DNA from: Oxalobacteraceae bacterium
GTDB taxonomy: Bacteria > Pseudomonadota > Gammaproteobacteria > Burkholderiales > Burkholderiaceae_D
NCBI GenBank assembly: GCA_027490465.1
Contig: JAIXXZ010000026.1
Span: forward strand, 1-43,715
Length of the DNA: 43,715 nt
Direction of reading: 5' to 3'
Position numbers and translations under genes: made by a program. The notes under the pieces are model-generated. The model was not told the origin of the DNA and made no database searches. It worked only from the letters and a program-made list of their open reading frames with translations. Positions 1 to 10,187 of this stretch are shown in pieces; position 1 is the first letter of the stretch; each line of letters starts with the position of its first letter.

Positions 1-1005
1 CAGATAGGTTTGAATGCGATCTGCGAGCTCTTGAAATACAGTCGACGTGGTGCGTCCGCAGCCAGGACAGGCGATGACCATCGGCGTAAATTTGCGCAAG
101 CCCATGGTTTGCAGGATCTCCTGCGCGACGATAACTTCGCGGGTACGGTCTCCACCCGGCTCTGGTGTGAGCGAAATACGAATGGTGTCACCTATGCCCT
201 CTTGCAGCAGGACTGACAAGGCAGCAGTCGATGCAACAATACCCTTGCTGCCCATACCCGCCTCGGTCAGGCCCAGATGCAGGGGGTAATCACAACGCTT
301 GGCGAGTTCGCGGTACACCGCGATCAGGTCTTGCACGCCAGAGACTTTGCAGGAAAGTGTGACTCTATCGCCGGGCAAGCCGAGTTCTTCGGCACGCTGC
401 GCGTTCTCCAACGCAGAAGTCACCAAAGCCTCATACATGACCGACTGCGACGAGAAAGGTTCAGGCCGCTGCGCATTTTCATCCATGATGCGTGCGAGTA
501 GCGCCTGATCCAGACTGCCCCAGTTGACACCGATGCGCACCGGTTTGTCGTAACGACAGGCGACCTCGATCATCTGCGCGAACTGCGTATCGCGCTTCGC
601 GCCCTGCCCCACATTACCCGGATTGATGCGGTATTTGGATAACGCTTCGGCACAGGCAGGATACGCCGTCAGTAACTGGTGGCCGTTGTAGTGAAAATCA
701 CCAATCAAGGGAACATCGACATCCATGCGATCAAGTTGCTCGCGTATCGCAGGCACTGCTGCAGCGGCCTCCGGCGTGTTGACAGTGATGCGAACAAGTT
801 CGGACCCGGCACGCGCGAGCTCCTTGACCTGAATCGCCGTACCGATCACATCGGCTGTGTCGGTGTTGGTCATGGACTGAACGACCACCGGCGCATTACC
901 ACCGACGAAGACCTCACGCGCGCCATAATGAATCCTGACTTGCCGCGTCAGGCGTCGCTCAGCGGGGCCAGAGGGAATCTCGATATCTGTTGGGTGCTTG
1001 TTCAT
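1..1005 (-). CDS. ispG: 4-hydroxy-3-methylbut-2-enyl diphosphate synthase IspG (GcpE), 3' end cut by window
   Basis: Catalyses the penultimate step of the MEP isoprenoid pathway, turning methylerythritol cyclodiphosphate into HMBPP with a [4Fe-4S] cluster in the cytoplasm. Reading leftwards from the ATG at 1003-1005, the protein begins [19 protein letters not shown] and soon reaches the family segment [17 protein letters not shown]. Near the window edge, at about 46-70, lies CPGCGRTT, the typical cysteine pair that binds the cluster. About 335 codons are present and the C-terminus lies outside the window. Betaproteobacterial IspG is longer than the E. coli enzyme, which fits the cluster motif appearing after residue 300. 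It follows rodZ by only 8 bases and is probably cotranscribed with rlmN-pilW-rodZ. Confidence 0.95.
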   Translation of the reverse strand, partial: MNKHPTDIEIPSGPAERRLTRQVRIHYGAREVFVGGNAPVVVQSMTNTDTADVIGTAIQVKELARAGSELVRITVNTPEAAAAVPAIREQLDRMDVDVPLIGDFHYNGHQLLTAYPACAEALSKYRINPGNVGQGAKRDTQFAQMIEVACRYDKPVRIGVNWGSLDQALLARIMDENAQRPEPFSSQSVMYEALVTSALENAQRAEELGLPGDRVTLSCKVSGVQDLIAVYRELAKRCDYPLHLGLTEAGMGSKGIVASTAALSVLLQEGIGDTIRISLTPEPGGDRTREVIVAQEILQTMGLRKFTPMVIACPGCGRTTSTVFQELADRIQTYL

Positions 1006-1013
1006 GCGTAGGC

Positions 1014-1964
1014 TCACTTGAGGCTAAGCTTGGAAACATTGTCTCGCGCGACAGCGCGCAGGTTCAGCGGCTGTCCTCTCAGGGTGACATCGACACCATT
1101 TGCATTGCCAACCACGAGTACGACCGGCTCACTCACATCGAAACGCTCTGTTGTTCCCGCTTTCATCAACCGAGATACAAGCTTGTTGCCGTTGATGGCG
1201 CTGATCTCGACCCACGCATCCTCACGCAACTTGAGCTCCAGCAAATGGGAAGGGTCAATCGATTTTGGCTCAGCGCCCGCTGCAGCGGAAGGCGCCGACA
1301 CCGGCCGATCGGTCGCTTCGGTGGTCGTGGAGTCGGCCACATCCTTCCAGGAACCGAAAAGGGTACTCATGCTGGGTACATCAAAGCTTATGGTTGGCAG
1401 GCCATGACGATAGCCGGCATAGGCCAGCGCACCCACAAACACCATTACCAGCAGTCCCAGACCGGAGAGACGCCGCGATCCACGACGATGGGCGCTGGCT
1501 GGCGCGTAACGACGTCCCGGGAAACCGCGCGAAGGCAGCGGCCTGCGAAGAACAATGGGATCAACCGCAGGATTGGCTTCATTGGACATCATCGCCAGCA
1601 AAGGTACCGGATCAAGCTCGAGCAGTTTCGCATAGGAACGGATGAAACCTCGAACACTGGCCATCCCAGGCAAGGAGGCAAAATCATTAGCCTCTAACGC
1701 CGTGATCTGTCGCGGGGCAAGCTTGAGGCGCTGAGATACTTCTTCCAGCGTCCAGCGTAATTCATTACGGCGCGCGGCCAGTAACTCGCCCGGCAGCGCA
1801 GTGGGTAATGAATGCTGCATTTCAACATCGCCGGTCGTCGCTTGTGTCTCGGATAAATCGCTTGCGTCAACCACCGCGGCATCCAGGACAGCCGCCTCGT
1901 GCGTCGCCTGCGCGACCGTGGTCGAGGACTCTGAAGATTGCGGATCGTTATGCTTACTTGTCAT
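1014..1964 (-). CDS. rodZ: RodZ-like cytoskeletal/transcriptional helix-turn-helix membrane protein
   Basis: RodZ links MreB to the elongation machinery and sets rod shape. The layout is classic: a low-complexity N-terminus, a cytoplasmic XRE/Cro-type HTH (around [20 protein letters not shown]), a basic stretch, one membrane helix ([17 protein letters not shown]), and a periplasmic DUF4115 beta domain near the C-terminus ([19 protein letters not shown]). I chose the ATG at 1964. A GTG at 1976 is also possible; both overlap the end of pilW, which argues for translational coupling. The position between pilW/pilF and ispG is the normal betaproteobacterial arrangement. Confidence 0.9.
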   Translation of the reverse strand: MTSKHNDPQSSESSTTVAQATHEAAVLDAAVVDASDLSETQATTGDVEMQHSLPTALPGELLAARRNELRWTLEEVSQRLKLAPRQITALEANDFASLPGMASVRGFIRSYAKLLELDPVPLLAMMSNEANPAVDPIVLRRPLPSRGFPGRRYAPASAHRRGSRRLSGLGLLVMVFVGALAYAGYRHGLPTISFDVPSMSTLFGSWKDVADSTTTEATDRPVSAPSAAAGAEPKSIDPSHLLELKLREDAWVEISAINGNKLVSRLMKAGTTERFDVSEPVVLVVGNANGVDVTLRGQPLNLRAVARDNVSKLSLK

Positions 1965-2721
1965 CGGTCTCGCCACGAAGATATGCGGTCAGCTGAGGCG
2001 ACTCTGGAAAGCGCCGACGCCATTGCGCCAAAAGGCTCTGCTCGGAGGCAGCGTCGCCGCGCTTGCGCTCAATGAGAATTGCCATCAAAAAATTTTCTGC
2101 AACTGCCTGCTCGCTCTCGATCACTCTCAGCAAGTGGCTGCGGGCACGCGGATAGTCAGCGCGATCATAAGCGAGACGCGCAAGACCGGCATGCGCCTGC
2201 AGATTCGTCGGATCGTTATCAAGCGCACGCCGCAGGAAGGCCTCGGCCTGGACACCCTGACCCTGACGCATGCGGCATAGCCCTGCGTTCACCAAAGCCT
2301 TCTCGGGGGAGGCATAGGATTTTGTCGATAGCGCGCGCTCGAAATACAGCATCGCCTTGTCGAACTCGCCTTTCTGGCACAGGAACCAACCCATATTGTT
2401 TTGAAGCGCGGGATTGTCAGGCTCAATACGCAGGGCATCGCGCAGGCTCTGACCGGCGGCCTCGCTGTCACCGATTTGCATCAGCACCAAGCCGCGCAGG
2501 CCAAGGACATCGGCGCGACGAGGGCTGAGCTCAAGCGCCCGGTTAAGTTCTTGCAGCGCGATCTCGGTCTGCCCACTCGTAAAGTACGCAGTAGCGAGCT
2601 CAAGACGAATATCCGTTCGCCGTTTGACATCGGCCTGTCCTGCCTGCAAAGGCGGAGAAACATTGGGTACAGTGCATGCACCAAGCAAAACTGCAATCAG
2701 CAAGAAACCGAAACGCTTCAA
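1954..2721 (-). CDS. pilW: Type IV pilus biogenesis/stability lipoprotein PilW (PilF family)
   Basis: Outer-membrane lipoprotein of tetratricopeptide repeats; in other species PilF/PilW is needed for PilQ secretin assembly or pilus stability. The N-terminus is a lipoprotein signal peptide with lipobox LLGAC (Cys at residue 16). After it come tandem TPR helices, for example [20 protein letters not shown] and [20 protein letters not shown], across most of the 255 residues. The start overlaps the rlmN stop by four bases (ATGA), so the two are translationally coupled. No other pilus gene is in the window. The order rlmN-pilW-rodZ-ispG is a conserved neighbourhood, so synteny supports the name as much as the domains do. 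Confidence 0.88.
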   Translation of the reverse strand: MKRFGFLLIAVLLGACTVPNVSPPLQAGQADVKRRTDIRLELATAYFTSGQTEIALQELNRALELSPRRADVLGLRGLVLMQIGDSEAAGQSLRDALRIEPDNPALQNNMGWFLCQKGEFDKAMLYFERALSTKSYASPEKALVNAGLCRMRQGQGVQAEAFLRRALDNDPTNLQAHAGLARLAYDRADYPRARSHLLRVIESEQAVAENFLMAILIERKRGDAASEQSLLAQWRRRFPESPQLTAYLRGETDDK

Positions 2722-3875
2722 CCTGAAATCTCCACGATGCGACCAAAATCTTTACCGTATTTTTCCTGATACACCGACATGGTTTGCATGCGCTCGCGAA
2801 CGCGAGTGCGGTCCTGAACTTCCCCGGCGAGCTGACCGCAGGCGGCATCGATATCGTCGCCACGCGTCTTGCGAATCGTAGTCACGATGCCGCCATCCAT
2901 CAATATTTGTGCGAAAGCACGTATCCGTGCATTCGATGAACGTTTGAGCCCGGATTGCGGGAAAGGATTAAAGGGAATCAAATTGAATTTGCAAGACACT
3001 GAGGCAACCAGCGCCAGCAGTTCGCGCGCATGCTGGTCGCTGTCGTTCACACCATCGAGCATGCAGTACTCGAGGGTGATGAAATCACGCGGTGCAAATT
3101 CGAGATAACGCTGACAGGCCGCCATGAGCTCAGCAAGCGGATATTTTTTATTAAGCGGTACAAGATCGTCACGCAACCTGTCATTGGATGCATGCAATGA
3201 GACCGCCAACGCTACCGGGCAATCCTGTGAAAGCTTGTCCATCATCGGAATCACGCCGCTGGTGGAGAGCGTAACGCGCCTGCGCGAGAGCCCGTACGCG
3301 TTATCGTCGAGCATAAGTTTCAGCGCAGCCACGGCTGGCTCGTAATTGAGCAAGGGCTCGCCCATGCCCATTAACACCACGTTGGTGATCTGGCGCTCGC
3401 CTTTAGGCCCAGCAGCGATCCCCTTGCTGCGGCGGAGCATGAATTCTGCCGACCACAATTGCCCGATGATCTCTGCAACGCCAAGATTACGGGAAAATCC
3501 CTGTTTGCCCGTAGAACAGAAACGACAATTCACTGCGCAGCCGGCCTGTGTCGATATGCACAGCGTGCCGCGATTATCTTCCGGGATAAATACAGTCTCG
3601 ACGGCATTGCCATTTCCGACGTCGAACAGCCATTTGCGGGTGCCGTCTGTGGAGGTATGGTCGCTGATAACATCTGGCGCTGTGACAACAGCGAGGTCGC
3701 GCAACTTGTCGCGCAAAGACTTGGCGAGGTCGGTCATTGCCTCGAAGTCGCTTTCGCCGAACTGGTGTATCCAGCGCTGCAATTGACGAGCACGAAAGCT
3801 TTTCTCACCGTGCGACTGACACCAGTTCACCAGAGCATCCGGGTCGAGTTCCAACAGATTGGTGATTGCCGTCAT
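2718..3875 (-). CDS. rlmN: Dual-specificity 23S rRNA (A2503-C2)/tRNA (A37-C2) methyltransferase RlmN
   Basis: Radical-SAM enzyme that methylates C2 of A2503 in 23S rRNA and A37 in some tRNAs. The CxxxCxxC cluster motif is seen as [15 protein letters not shown]. The [10 protein letters not shown] segment and the C-terminal AACGQLAGE, which carries the second catalytic cysteine, are also present. The reading frame is open up to 3941, but I place the start at the ATG at 3875 ([19 protein letters not shown]). A GAGG Shine-Dalgarno stands eight bases upstream and this gives the usual length of about 385 residues; the longer form would add an acidic tail foreign to the family. It is the first gene of the run into pilW. 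Confidence 0.95.
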   Translation of the reverse strand: MTAITNLLELDPDALVNWCQSHGEKSFRARQLQRWIHQFGESDFEAMTDLAKSLRDKLRDLAVVTAPDVISDHTSTDGTRKWLFDVGNGNAVETVFIPEDNRGTLCISTQAGCAVNCRFCSTGKQGFSRNLGVAEIIGQLWSAEFMLRRSKGIAAGPKGERQITNVVLMGMGEPLLNYEPAVAALKLMLDDNAYGLSRRRVTLSTSGVIPMMDKLSQDCPVALAVSLHASNDRLRDDLVPLNKKYPLAELMAACQRYLEFAPRDFITLEYCMLDGVNDSDQHARELLALVASVSCKFNLIPFNPFPQSGLKRSSNARIRAFAQILMDGGIVTTIRKTRGDDIDAACGQLAGEVQDRTRVRERMQTMSVYQEKYGKDFGRIVEISG

Positions 3876-3980
3876 AAAAGGTGCCTCGCGTGAATCACGT
3901 GCATCCGGGTCAGTGGTTTCGCCATCGGGAACCCTAAGCAAGCCTGCGTCGGTGTGAAAACCTCACGCTGACGCAGCCGC

Positions 3981-4054
3981 TACCAAGGAAACGTCGATCA
4001 AACAAACCAGAAACTTCTCTGTCTGACCAAATGGCACCCAATCCTTGATTGTTC
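3981..4054. repeat. Intergenic repeat, copy A
   Basis: This stretch between rlmN and ndk aligns by eye with 11107-11180. Shared blocks are AAGGAA, AAAC-CAGAAAC and CACCCAA.CCTTGA, in the same order and with one single-base indel. Roughly 70 percent of positions agree. Both copies are intergenic and lie on the same strand. I recognise no named family; it could be the remnant of an insertion-sequence end or a small dispersed repeat. Confidence 0.55.
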
Positions 4055-4123
4055 AGGGCCCCGCATCGCACAGCTCCGCTGGTTCGGCATAAGACGCGGA
4101 TTTATTCAGCGTCTGCCTAACGC

Positions 4124-4549
4124 TCAGCGCGAATAAACGTTCAGCGCCGGGAAGAAATAGCTGATTTCAACCTTCGCGGTTTCGGGCGCATCTGAACCGT
4201 GGACGGCGTTGGCATCGATGGAATCAGCAAAATCTGCACGAATGGTGCCTTTGTCTGCTTTCTTCGGATCGGTTGCGCCCATCAAGTCACGGTTTTTCAG
4301 GATGGCATTGTCGCCCTCCAGCACTTGGACCATGACGGGGCCTGAAATCATGAAATCGACCAGATCCTTGAAAAACGGGCGCTCGCGGTGTACCGCGTAG
4401 AAACCTTCTGCCTCAGCACGGGATAATTGCGCCATGCGCGCCGCAATGATTTTCAGGCCAGCGCCTTCGAAACGGCTGTAGATTTGACCGATAACATTCT
4501 TTGCCACAGCGTCAGGCTTAATGATCGACAGGGTGCGCTCGATTGCCAT
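4124..4549 (-). CDS. ndk: Nucleoside diphosphate kinase
   Basis: Transfers the gamma phosphate between nucleoside di- and triphosphates through a phosphohistidine. The protein starts [20 protein letters not shown], the usual Ndk N-terminus, and has the active-site segment [10 protein letters not shown] with the catalytic histidine. At 141 residues it is full length. An SD (GGAG) lies upstream of the ATG. It stands alone: about 250 bases to rlmN, and a 234-base divergent spacer to the YccA-type gene. In many Burkholderiales ndk directly precedes rlmN, so the repeat copy in between is a small local oddity. Confidence 0.97.
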   Translation of the reverse strand: MAIERTLSIIKPDAVAKNVIGQIYSRFEGAGLKIIAARMAQLSRAEAEGFYAVHRERPFFKDLVDFMISGPVMVQVLEGDNAILKNRDLMGATDPKKADKGTIRADFADSIDANAVHGSDAPETAKVEISYFFPALNVYSR

Positions 4550-4731
4550 CTGTAAAACTCCAATGAAATTAATGGGTTAAGGATTCGTTTGAGCGTGAAT
4601 GCGAGCTCTGATTAGCCAAACATTCTAGCATGAAAGCCGTGTAAAATGACCCAACGGGCAGGGCAAATGCCGCTGCAGCCCTTGAAAATCGCGGCTAGAC
4701 GCACCATCTTAAATTCAGTTAAATTAACGTT

Positions 4732-4761
4732 TTGACAGCCCCTCTGTTTTAGCGCTGTTAT
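4732..4761 (+). promoter_or_regulatory. Sigma-70-type promoter for the YccA-family gene
   Basis: A perfect TTGACA at 4732-4737 is followed after 18 bases by TGTTAT (4756-4761). An AGGAGG ribosome site at 4774-4779 leads directly into the ATG at 4784. The site is called from consensus match and position only. Confidence 0.55.
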
Positions 4762-4783
4762 TAAATCCACAACAGGAGGACCC

Positions 4784-5476
4784 ATGAACCAACCCTTCCA
4801 AACCGCGTACGAGACATCGGGCGAGTTGATCTCGGTTCGCCACCGCGTACTTCGCAACACCTACTGGCTACTGGCCATATCCATGATCCCGACAGTTCTG
4901 GGTGCCTGGATTGGTGTTCAGATGAATTTCTCATTCATGAGCGGCAGCCCTTTCCTCGGCTTCCTGGCGTTCATGGCAATCGCCTTCGGTTTCTTCTATG
5001 TCATCGAGAGAACGAAAAACTCGGCTATCGGGGTTGCCGTGCTGCTGGGTTTCACGTTTTTCATGGGACTGATGCTGTCCCGCATGATCGGACACATTCT
5101 GCATTTTTCCAATGGCGCATCACTGATCATGACTGCCTTTGGCGGCACCGCGATCGTTTTCGCAACGATGGCAAGCATTGCCACCACCAGCAAGCGTGAT
5201 TTCTCAGGGCTGTCGAGCTGGCTGTTTGCCGGCATGATCGTGATCCTGCTGGCAGCGGTTGCCAATATTTTCCTGCAGATGCCCGCTTTGCAGATCGTGA
5301 TTTCGGCGATTGCGGTCGTGATCTTCTCGGCGTACATCTTGTTTGACGTTCAGCGCGTCATCAACGGCGGCGAGACCAATTACATCTCGGCGACCTTGGC
5401 CATCTACCTCAATCTGTACAACGTATTCGTCAACCTGCTGGCGCTGCTGGGAATTTTCGGCGGCGAACGCGACTGA
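4784..5476 (+). CDS. Bax inhibitor-1/YccA family integral membrane protein
   Basis: A 230-residue polytopic inner-membrane protein of the BI-1 (TMBIM) family. After a soluble N-terminus (MNQPFQTAYETSGELISVRH) come about seven hydrophobic helices. The C-terminus has the family signature with acidic and polar residues, LFDVQRVINGGETNYISATL, ending in a short LGIFGGERD tail. Family members are linked to FtsH-dependent proteolysis (YccA) or to ion leak; the exact role here is unknown. The start is firm because of the strong AGGAGG four bases before the ATG. It is monocistronic, with its own promoter and a terminator at 5497-5525, and converges with rlmD. Confidence 0.9.
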   Translation: MNQPFQTAYETSGELISVRHRVLRNTYWLLAISMIPTVLGAWIGVQMNFSFMSGSPFLGFLAFMAIAFGFFYVIERTKNSAIGVAVLLGFTFFMGLMLSRMIGHILHFSNGASLIMTAFGGTAIVFATMASIATTSKRDFSGLSSWLFAGMIVILLAAVANIFLQMPALQIVISAIAVVIFSAYILFDVQRVINGGETNYISATLAIYLNLYNVFVNLLALLGIFGGERD

Positions 5477-5496
5477 TCCGCTCTCGGTATCAACTG

Positions 5497-5525
5497 AAAA
5501 CGCCGGCGACCTGCCGGCGTTTTTT
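5497..5525 (+). terminator. Intrinsic terminator of the YccA-family gene, possibly bidirectional
   Basis: The inverted repeat AACGCCGG (499-506 of this kilobase) and CCGGCGTT has a 7-base loop and is followed by a T run to 5525. Four A residues precede the stem, so it may also stop rlmD transcripts from the other strand. The T run touches the rlmD stop codon. Confidence 0.85.
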
Positions 5526-6876
5526 ATGCTCGGTCAAAAACGGCGATGGATTCAACGTGCGCGGTATGCGGAAACATGTTGACCACGCCCGCCTTACTCA
5601 ATAAATATCCCCCGATATGAACAAGCACGCCCGCATCACGGGCCAGCGTCGCCGGGTTGCACGATACATACACGATGCGTTTCGGACTCGCTTCAGGATC
5701 TTCACTGGCTAGCTCAGCGATGGCTTTGCACACGTCCATCGCACCCTCGCGCGGCGGGTCAATCAGCATGCGATCGAATCGGCCGAGTGAAAGCAAATCC
5801 TGAACCGAAAATTCAAAAAGATTGCGGTTGTAAAAAACCGTTTTTTGATCAAGCCTGTTAGCTCGGGCATTTTGCAGTGAACGCTCTGTGAGCGCAGGAC
5901 TGCCCTCAATACCAACAACCTCGGCTGCCCGGGTTGCCAATGGCAAAGTGAAGTTACCCAACCCGCAAAACAAATCCGCCACACGATCCGTGGGCTGCAC
6001 GTCGAGCAGGCGCAGCGCCCGCTCGACCAGAACGCGATTAATTTGGTGATTAACCTGCGTAAAATCCGTCGGCCTGAATGGCATACCAATACCAAACTCA
6101 GGCAATGTATACGCCAAGCTGCTGTCGACAGGATAAAAAGGCAGTGCAGTATCAGGGCCTTTGGATTGCAACCAGAAATGTACAGACCATTGGTTTGCGA
6201 ACGCAATCAGTTGCGCCTTGTCCTCCTCGCTGGGTGGCTCGATCACACGCAAGACCATCACGATGACTTGCTTTCCCTCGCGTTCGCCGACCGCCAGTTC
6301 AATTTGTGGCAAGCGATCGCGGATGGACAACGCAGCAATCAGTGATCGCAAAGGTACCAGCATGCGCGAGACTGCTGGAGGCAGAATCTCGCAACTTTTC
6401 ATGTCCGCGATAAAGCTGGAGCGGCGTTCGTGAAAGCCAATCAGCACGCCTCCTTTTTTGGCGACGTGGCGCACCGACAAGCGAGCACGGTAGCGATATC
6501 CCCAATCGGGACCGTGTATGGGGCGAAGTATCATCTCCGCATCGACTTTACCCAGGTGGTGCAACGCATCTTCCAGCACACGCTGCTTGATCGCGACCTG
6601 TGCAGGTACGTTCAGGTGCTGCATCGCGCAACCACCGCAGATACCAAAATACAGGCACCGCGGCTTGGCGCGCAGTGGGGATTCGCGCAAGAGCTCCGTC
6701 ATATCAGCCGCTTCCCACTTGGCCTTTCTGCGGTAGGACTTGAAGCGGACTCGCTCACCGGGAAGCGCGCCGTCGACAAAAATTACTTTTCCGGGACTGC
6801 CGTCCTCGTTGGCGAGATGGCCCACGCCACGCGCTTCCATGTCAAGGGACTCGATGTCGAGCAAGCTGTCGTGCAT
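5524..6876 (-). CDS. rlmD: 23S rRNA (uracil(1939)-C5)-methyltransferase RlmD
   Basis: SAM-dependent m5U methyltransferase with an N-terminal TRAM RNA-binding domain and an iron-sulfur cluster. The cluster cysteines are in [18 protein letters not shown]. The Rossmann motif is [17 protein letters not shown]. The catalytic cysteine is in [12 protein letters not shown], after [10 protein letters not shown]. At 450 residues with an N-terminal TRAM domain it fits RlmD better than RlmC (no TRAM) or TrmA (shorter, no TRAM). It begins [20 protein letters not shown]. It is converging with the YccA-type gene, and 272 bases without visible genes separate it from rpoS. Confidence 0.9.
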   Translation of the reverse strand: MHDSLLDIESLDMEARGVGHLANEDGSPGKVIFVDGALPGERVRFKSYRRKAKWEAADMTELLRESPLRAKPRCLYFGICGGCAMQHLNVPAQVAIKQRVLEDALHHLGKVDAEMILRPIHGPDWGYRYRARLSVRHVAKKGGVLIGFHERRSSFIADMKSCEILPPAVSRMLVPLRSLIAALSIRDRLPQIELAVGEREGKQVIVMVLRVIEPPSEEDKAQLIAFANQWSVHFWLQSKGPDTALPFYPVDSSLAYTLPEFGIGMPFRPTDFTQVNHQINRVLVERALRLLDVQPTDRVADLFCGLGNFTLPLATRAAEVVGIEGSPALTERSLQNARANRLDQKTVFYNRNLFEFSVQDLLSLGRFDRMLIDPPREGAMDVCKAIAELASEDPEASPKRIVYVSCNPATLARDAGVLVHIGGYLLSKAGVVNMFPHTAHVESIAVFDRA

Positions 6877-7148
6877 AAATTAAATGGAGAAAAACGGGGA
6901 TTGATTCAGCGTCTTGGTGACGTGATTTTACCGTTTATGCATGGCGAGCCATCAAACGGCCAGGCATGATCATATTCGGCCCGCCAGATCAGGCCAGCCT
7001 ACCTGTCAGACTCTTTAAACATGCCGCTGGCGGTGTCGGGCATACCTTGCCATATCTGTGTACTGTCTGCGGCACTACCGCCTTGCCAGCGACCGCAGTG
7101 CTGCGCACCACTCAAGTTATGAGAGCCTCCTGGAAAACGGCACCGGCA

Positions 7149-8147
7149 TCACAGCAGAGAATCTTTGCTGATACCACGCGCCATCATGGTTTTTTTCAGG
7201 CGAACCAGACCCTCCTGCTGGATCTGCCTCACACGCTCTCTGGTGAGGCCCATCTCGTCCGCCAACTCATCCAATGTCGCCGGGTGGGCGTGTCCCAGAC
7301 CAAACCGGCGCATGATGACTTGTTTCTGCTTGATCGGAATGGTATCAAGCCAGTGGCGAACCAATGAAATCATCTCGTGCTGCTCCGCATCGGTTTCAGG
7401 GCCACCTTCGGAGGCATCGGCCAGCAGATCCAGAAGACTGGAATGTGGATCGCCATCAAGCGGCGTGTCCAGCGACGAGACATGCTCCGCCATGCCCAAA
7501 ATGGCGTTGACTTCTTCGACGCTGCGCTCGACCAAGTGAGCGATATCTTCAATCCTCGCATCATGACCATCACAAAGCCGGGCCTCGAGATGATATTTGG
7601 CGCGCAAAACAAGATTAAGCTCACGAATCCGATGCACCGGCAGACGTATGGTGCGAGCCTGATTCATGATGGCACGCTCGATACTTTGACGTATCCACCA
7701 AGTCGCGTAGGTAGAGAAGCGAAAGCCGCGCTCGGGCTCGAACTTCTCGATCGCGTGCATGAGACCGAGATTGCCCTCCTCAATCAAATCGAGCAGGACG
7801 ACACCGCGATTGATGTAGTGCTTGGCTATGGACACAACCAACCTGAGATTGTGTTCGATCATCTTTTGGCGCGCAGGAAAATCGCCCTGTTTGGCCAGCG
7901 TGGAAAAGTGAATTTCCTGCTCAACAGTGAACAGAGGTCGCAAACCGATCTGGTTCAGGTAGCGCTGGGTGGCGTCTGAGGCAAGCTCCGAAGTGAGCAG
8001 CGATCGTAAGTCCTCATGACTCTCGACGCCCTCCCCGACCTCAGCAATCTCCGAGTCCTCATCCAGTTCTGCCTGCTCGGAAGAAAACGACGCAAGCTCT
8101 GGATTTTCCTGGGCAGGTGTTTCCGAGGCGTCTCGTTTGGGTTTCAT
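7149..8147 (-). CDS. rpoS: RNA polymerase sigma factor RpoS
   Basis: Stationary-phase and general-stress sigma factor. Region 1.2 starts at [18 protein letters not shown]. Region 2 has [17 protein letters not shown] and the -10-binding helix [17 protein letters not shown]. Region 4 ends with the [23 protein letters not shown]. The first 50 residues are acidic and poorly conserved, as in other betaproteobacterial RpoS proteins. It lies 48 bases downstream of nlpD. In the well-studied enterobacterial case the main rpoS promoter is inside nlpD, so the same may hold here, but I did not identify it. Confidence 0.96.
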   Translation of the reverse strand: MKPKRDASETPAQENPELASFSSEQAELDEDSEIAEVGEGVESHEDLRSLLTSELASDATQRYLNQIGLRPLFTVEQEIHFSTLAKQGDFPARQKMIEHNLRLVVSIAKHYINRGVVLLDLIEEGNLGLMHAIEKFEPERGFRFSTYATWWIRQSIERAIMNQARTIRLPVHRIRELNLVLRAKYHLEARLCDGHDARIEDIAHLVERSVEEVNAILGMAEHVSSLDTPLDGDPHSSLLDLLADASEGGPETDAEQHEMISLVRHWLDTIPIKQKQVIMRRFGLGHAHPATLDELADEMGLTRERVRQIQQEGLVRLKKTMMARGISKDSLL

Positions 8148-8195
8148 GGGGCAGACGGTTCAGAGGCTTCTCGTTTCGATTTAATCGGGCCGATG

Positions 8196-9320
8196 TCATT
8201 GGCACTGGAGAGTTGGCAATTCTTTTGCAGGATCGACCGGCTTCCCCATGAGGCGGACCTGAAAGCGGAGCTTCACTGTATCTGCGTCAGAGTCGCCCAT
8301 CTCGGCGATTTGCTGCCTCTGGGTGACCGTTTGACCTTCGCGAACCAGGATGGTTTTATTGTGCGCGTAAGCCGTTACCATGCTTCCGCTATGCTCGATG
8401 ATGATCAGGTTGCCATAGCCACGCATGTTTTTCGCGTAGAGCACCTTGCCATCGCCGGCTGCAACCACAGGTTGACCCGCCTTGCCGGCGATATCAATGC
8501 CTTTGCTGCTCGAGTCAAAATTAGCGATCACCTTGCCTCGGGTCGGCCAAGCAAAACGGCTGGTGGCAGGCTCGTTGCAGTCCAACTTGGCGATCGCCTC
8601 GTCGGAGTATGCAATTTTTTGCCCCAAGGGCACGGTCTTTTTCACTGGGGCGGCGGGAGCCACTGCCTGTGGCGATGTTGGCGACTGGATGGGGCGACCG
8701 CCGCGCCGAATCTCCGTGTCGGGATCAACCGGCACACGGATCACGTGCACGTTGTCAGGTGGTGCAACTCTCAACACCTGCCCCACTTTGATGGCGTTCG
8801 GATTGACCAAACCATTCCATTCAGTCAGCTCAGCGGCCATCCGATTGAACTGGCTGGCAATCTTCAGCAGGGTGTCACCTTCTTTCACCGTATAAAAACC
8901 TGCAGGATCAGCATCTGGAACCGGCGCAGCATCGGTGGCCGGAGACTTCTTTGTATTTGCGCTGCTTTTGTCGGCATCGCCAGGCGCTGATTGATTCGTC
9001 TGAACAGCCTTTTGAGCATTCTTCTGGGTCGTACTGTCGACCTTAGTTTCGACCTTAGTTTCGACTTTAGTTTCGACTTTGGTCTCAGCTTTGGTCTGGG
9101 GTGTCGTCTGCGGTGTTGTCTTGTTGGCCTTCGTGCTCGGCGACACCGTATTCGGTGTACTGCTGTTGCGACGATCGGAGTTTTTCGATCTGCGATCGTC
9201 AATGGCAGCGTCCGAAGGCAACTCCGCACAGCCTGAGAGGAGAAGAACCACAGAGATTGTCAGTAAAAAGAGGGGGCGCAAACTGTGGCTACTCGTTATT
9301 TGAAAAGCGTCTGTCTTCAT
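8196..9320 (-). CDS. nlpD: NlpD-like LysM/LytM lipoprotein, amidase activator
   Basis: Outer-membrane lipoprotein; E. coli NlpD activates the amidase AmiC at the septum. Visible parts are a signal peptide with lipobox LLSGC (residues about 28-32), a low-complexity Thr/Lys/Val linker with a 12-base tandem repeat, a LysM domain (GFYTVKEGDTLLKIASQFNR), and a C-terminal LytM domain. The LytM domain lacks the zinc ligands of true endopeptidases: the HxGxD histidine is replaced (SSSKGIDIAGKAG) and the terminal HxH region reads KLRFQVRL. It is therefore a degenerate, non-catalytic activator fold like E. coli NlpD. The order surE-pcm-nlpD-rpoS confirms the identity. Confidence 0.93.
   Translation of the reverse strand: MKTDAFQITSSHSLRPLFLLTISVVLLLSGCAELPSDAAIDDRRSKNSDRRNSSTPNTVSPSTKANKTTPQTTPQTKAETKVETKVETKVETKVDSTTQKNAQKAVQTNQSAPGDADKSSANTKKSPATDAAPVPDADPAGFYTVKEGDTLLKIASQFNRMAAELTEWNGLVNPNAIKVGQVLRVAPPDNVHVIRVPVDPDTEIRRGGRPIQSPTSPQAVAPAAPVKKTVPLGQKIAYSDEAIAKLDCNEPATSRFAWPTRGKVIANFDSSSKGIDIAGKAGQPVVAAGDGKVLYAKNMRGYGNLIIIEHSGSMVTAYAHNKTILVREGQTVTQRQQIAEMGDSDADTVKLRFQVRLMGKPVDPAKELPTLQCQ
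9037..9084. repeat. Four 12-base tandem repeats inside nlpD
   Basis: The unit TCGACCTTAGTT occurs at 9037, 9049, 9061 (one change) and 9073 (diverging). On the coding strand it encodes ETKV-type repeats in the linker between the lipid anchor and LysM. The 12-base unit keeps frame, so copy number could change without breaking the protein. Confidence 0.85.
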
Positions 9321-9338
9321 ACCTGTATTAGCGAGGGT

Positions 9339-10187
9339 TCAGCCAAATGTACCCGGCTTGAGCGGGACGAAATGGCAAGGTTCCAGAGTCTCGGCCATCC
9401 ACTCATTTCGCCCGGTGCGGCGTATGAGCTTGAGCACCTGATTTCGGTGCCCAACCGGCGCGATCAGCCTTCCGCCAACCGACATCTGATCCAGCAAAGC
9501 CTGCGGCACATCAAGCCCAGCTGCTGCCAGAATGATGCCATCAAATGAACCGATCTGTGGCAGGCCCAGCATACCATCCCCATAGTGCAGGCGCAGGTTC
9601 GGTATGCGCAGGGGGCGGAGGTTGGTTCGGGCAAGCTCGTGCATCGGACGTATACGCTCTATCGAGTAAACCTCATCTGCCAGCTGCGCCAGCACGGCCG
9701 CCTGGTAGCCGCAACCCGTACCGATTTCGAGTACTCGGGTCAGCTTGCCGCTGACACCGCCCCGCATCACCTCGATCATCCGCGCCACGATATAAGGCTG
9801 GGAAATGGTCTGGTGATAACCAATCGGCAGCGATGCATCAATGTAGGCCTGACTTGCCAAACCGGGCTCGAGAAAATAATGCCGGGGGACGGCCTCCATC
9901 GCAGCCAAGACGGCACTGTCTCTAATACCTTGTTGCGCGAGCCGCTGCACCATGGCTTTGCGCACCGCATCCGATACCAAGGGTGAGTTCGCAGTACGGT
10001 CCGCTGCGAGGCGCGTGCTGTTTGCAACTGGCGGCGGGGGCGTGCTATGCCGCACTGCATTCTGGGTCGCTGTCTGGGTATTTTTCATCTGCGGCGTCGC
10101 AGTCGATTTTTTGCGATCAGCGGCGCCTGTGATGCTGTCCAGCGTCAGCGGGAAACGCTTTTGAGATTGGCTTTTGCCCTCGCTCAT
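9339..10187 (-). CDS. pcm: Protein-L-isoaspartate O-methyltransferase, with N-terminal extension
   Basis: Repairs isoaspartyl residues in aged proteins by SAM-dependent methylation. The catalytic domain begins near residue 75 and has the family motif [20 protein letters not shown] and the SAM-binding segment [20 protein letters not shown]. The total is 282 residues against about 208 in E. coli. The extra 60-70 N-terminal residues are Lys/Thr/Pro-rich and probably disordered; such extensions are common in Burkholderiales. The ATG overlaps the surE stop by four bases (ATGA), giving translational coupling. An internal start is possible but no better ribosome site was seen. Confidence 0.93.
   Translation of the reverse strand: MSEGKSQSQKRFPLTLDSITGAADRKKSTATPQMKNTQTATQNAVRHSTPPPPVANSTRLAADRTANSPLVSDAVRKAMVQRLAQQGIRDSAVLAAMEAVPRHYFLEPGLASQAYIDASLPIGYHQTISQPYIVARMIEVMRGGVSGKLTRVLEIGTGCGYQAAVLAQLADEVYSIERIRPMHELARTNLRPLRIPNLRLHYGDGMLGLPQIGSFDGIILAAAGLDVPQALLDQMSVGGRLIAPVGHRNQVLKLIRRTGRNEWMAETLEPCHFVPLKPGTFG

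Noticed and set aside
990-1697. Plus-strand open frame of 235 codons opposite rodZ
   Set aside because: Antisense shadow of rodZ; Arg/His/Gln-rich composition typical of non-coding GC-rich frames, and the rodZ domains are clear on the other strand.
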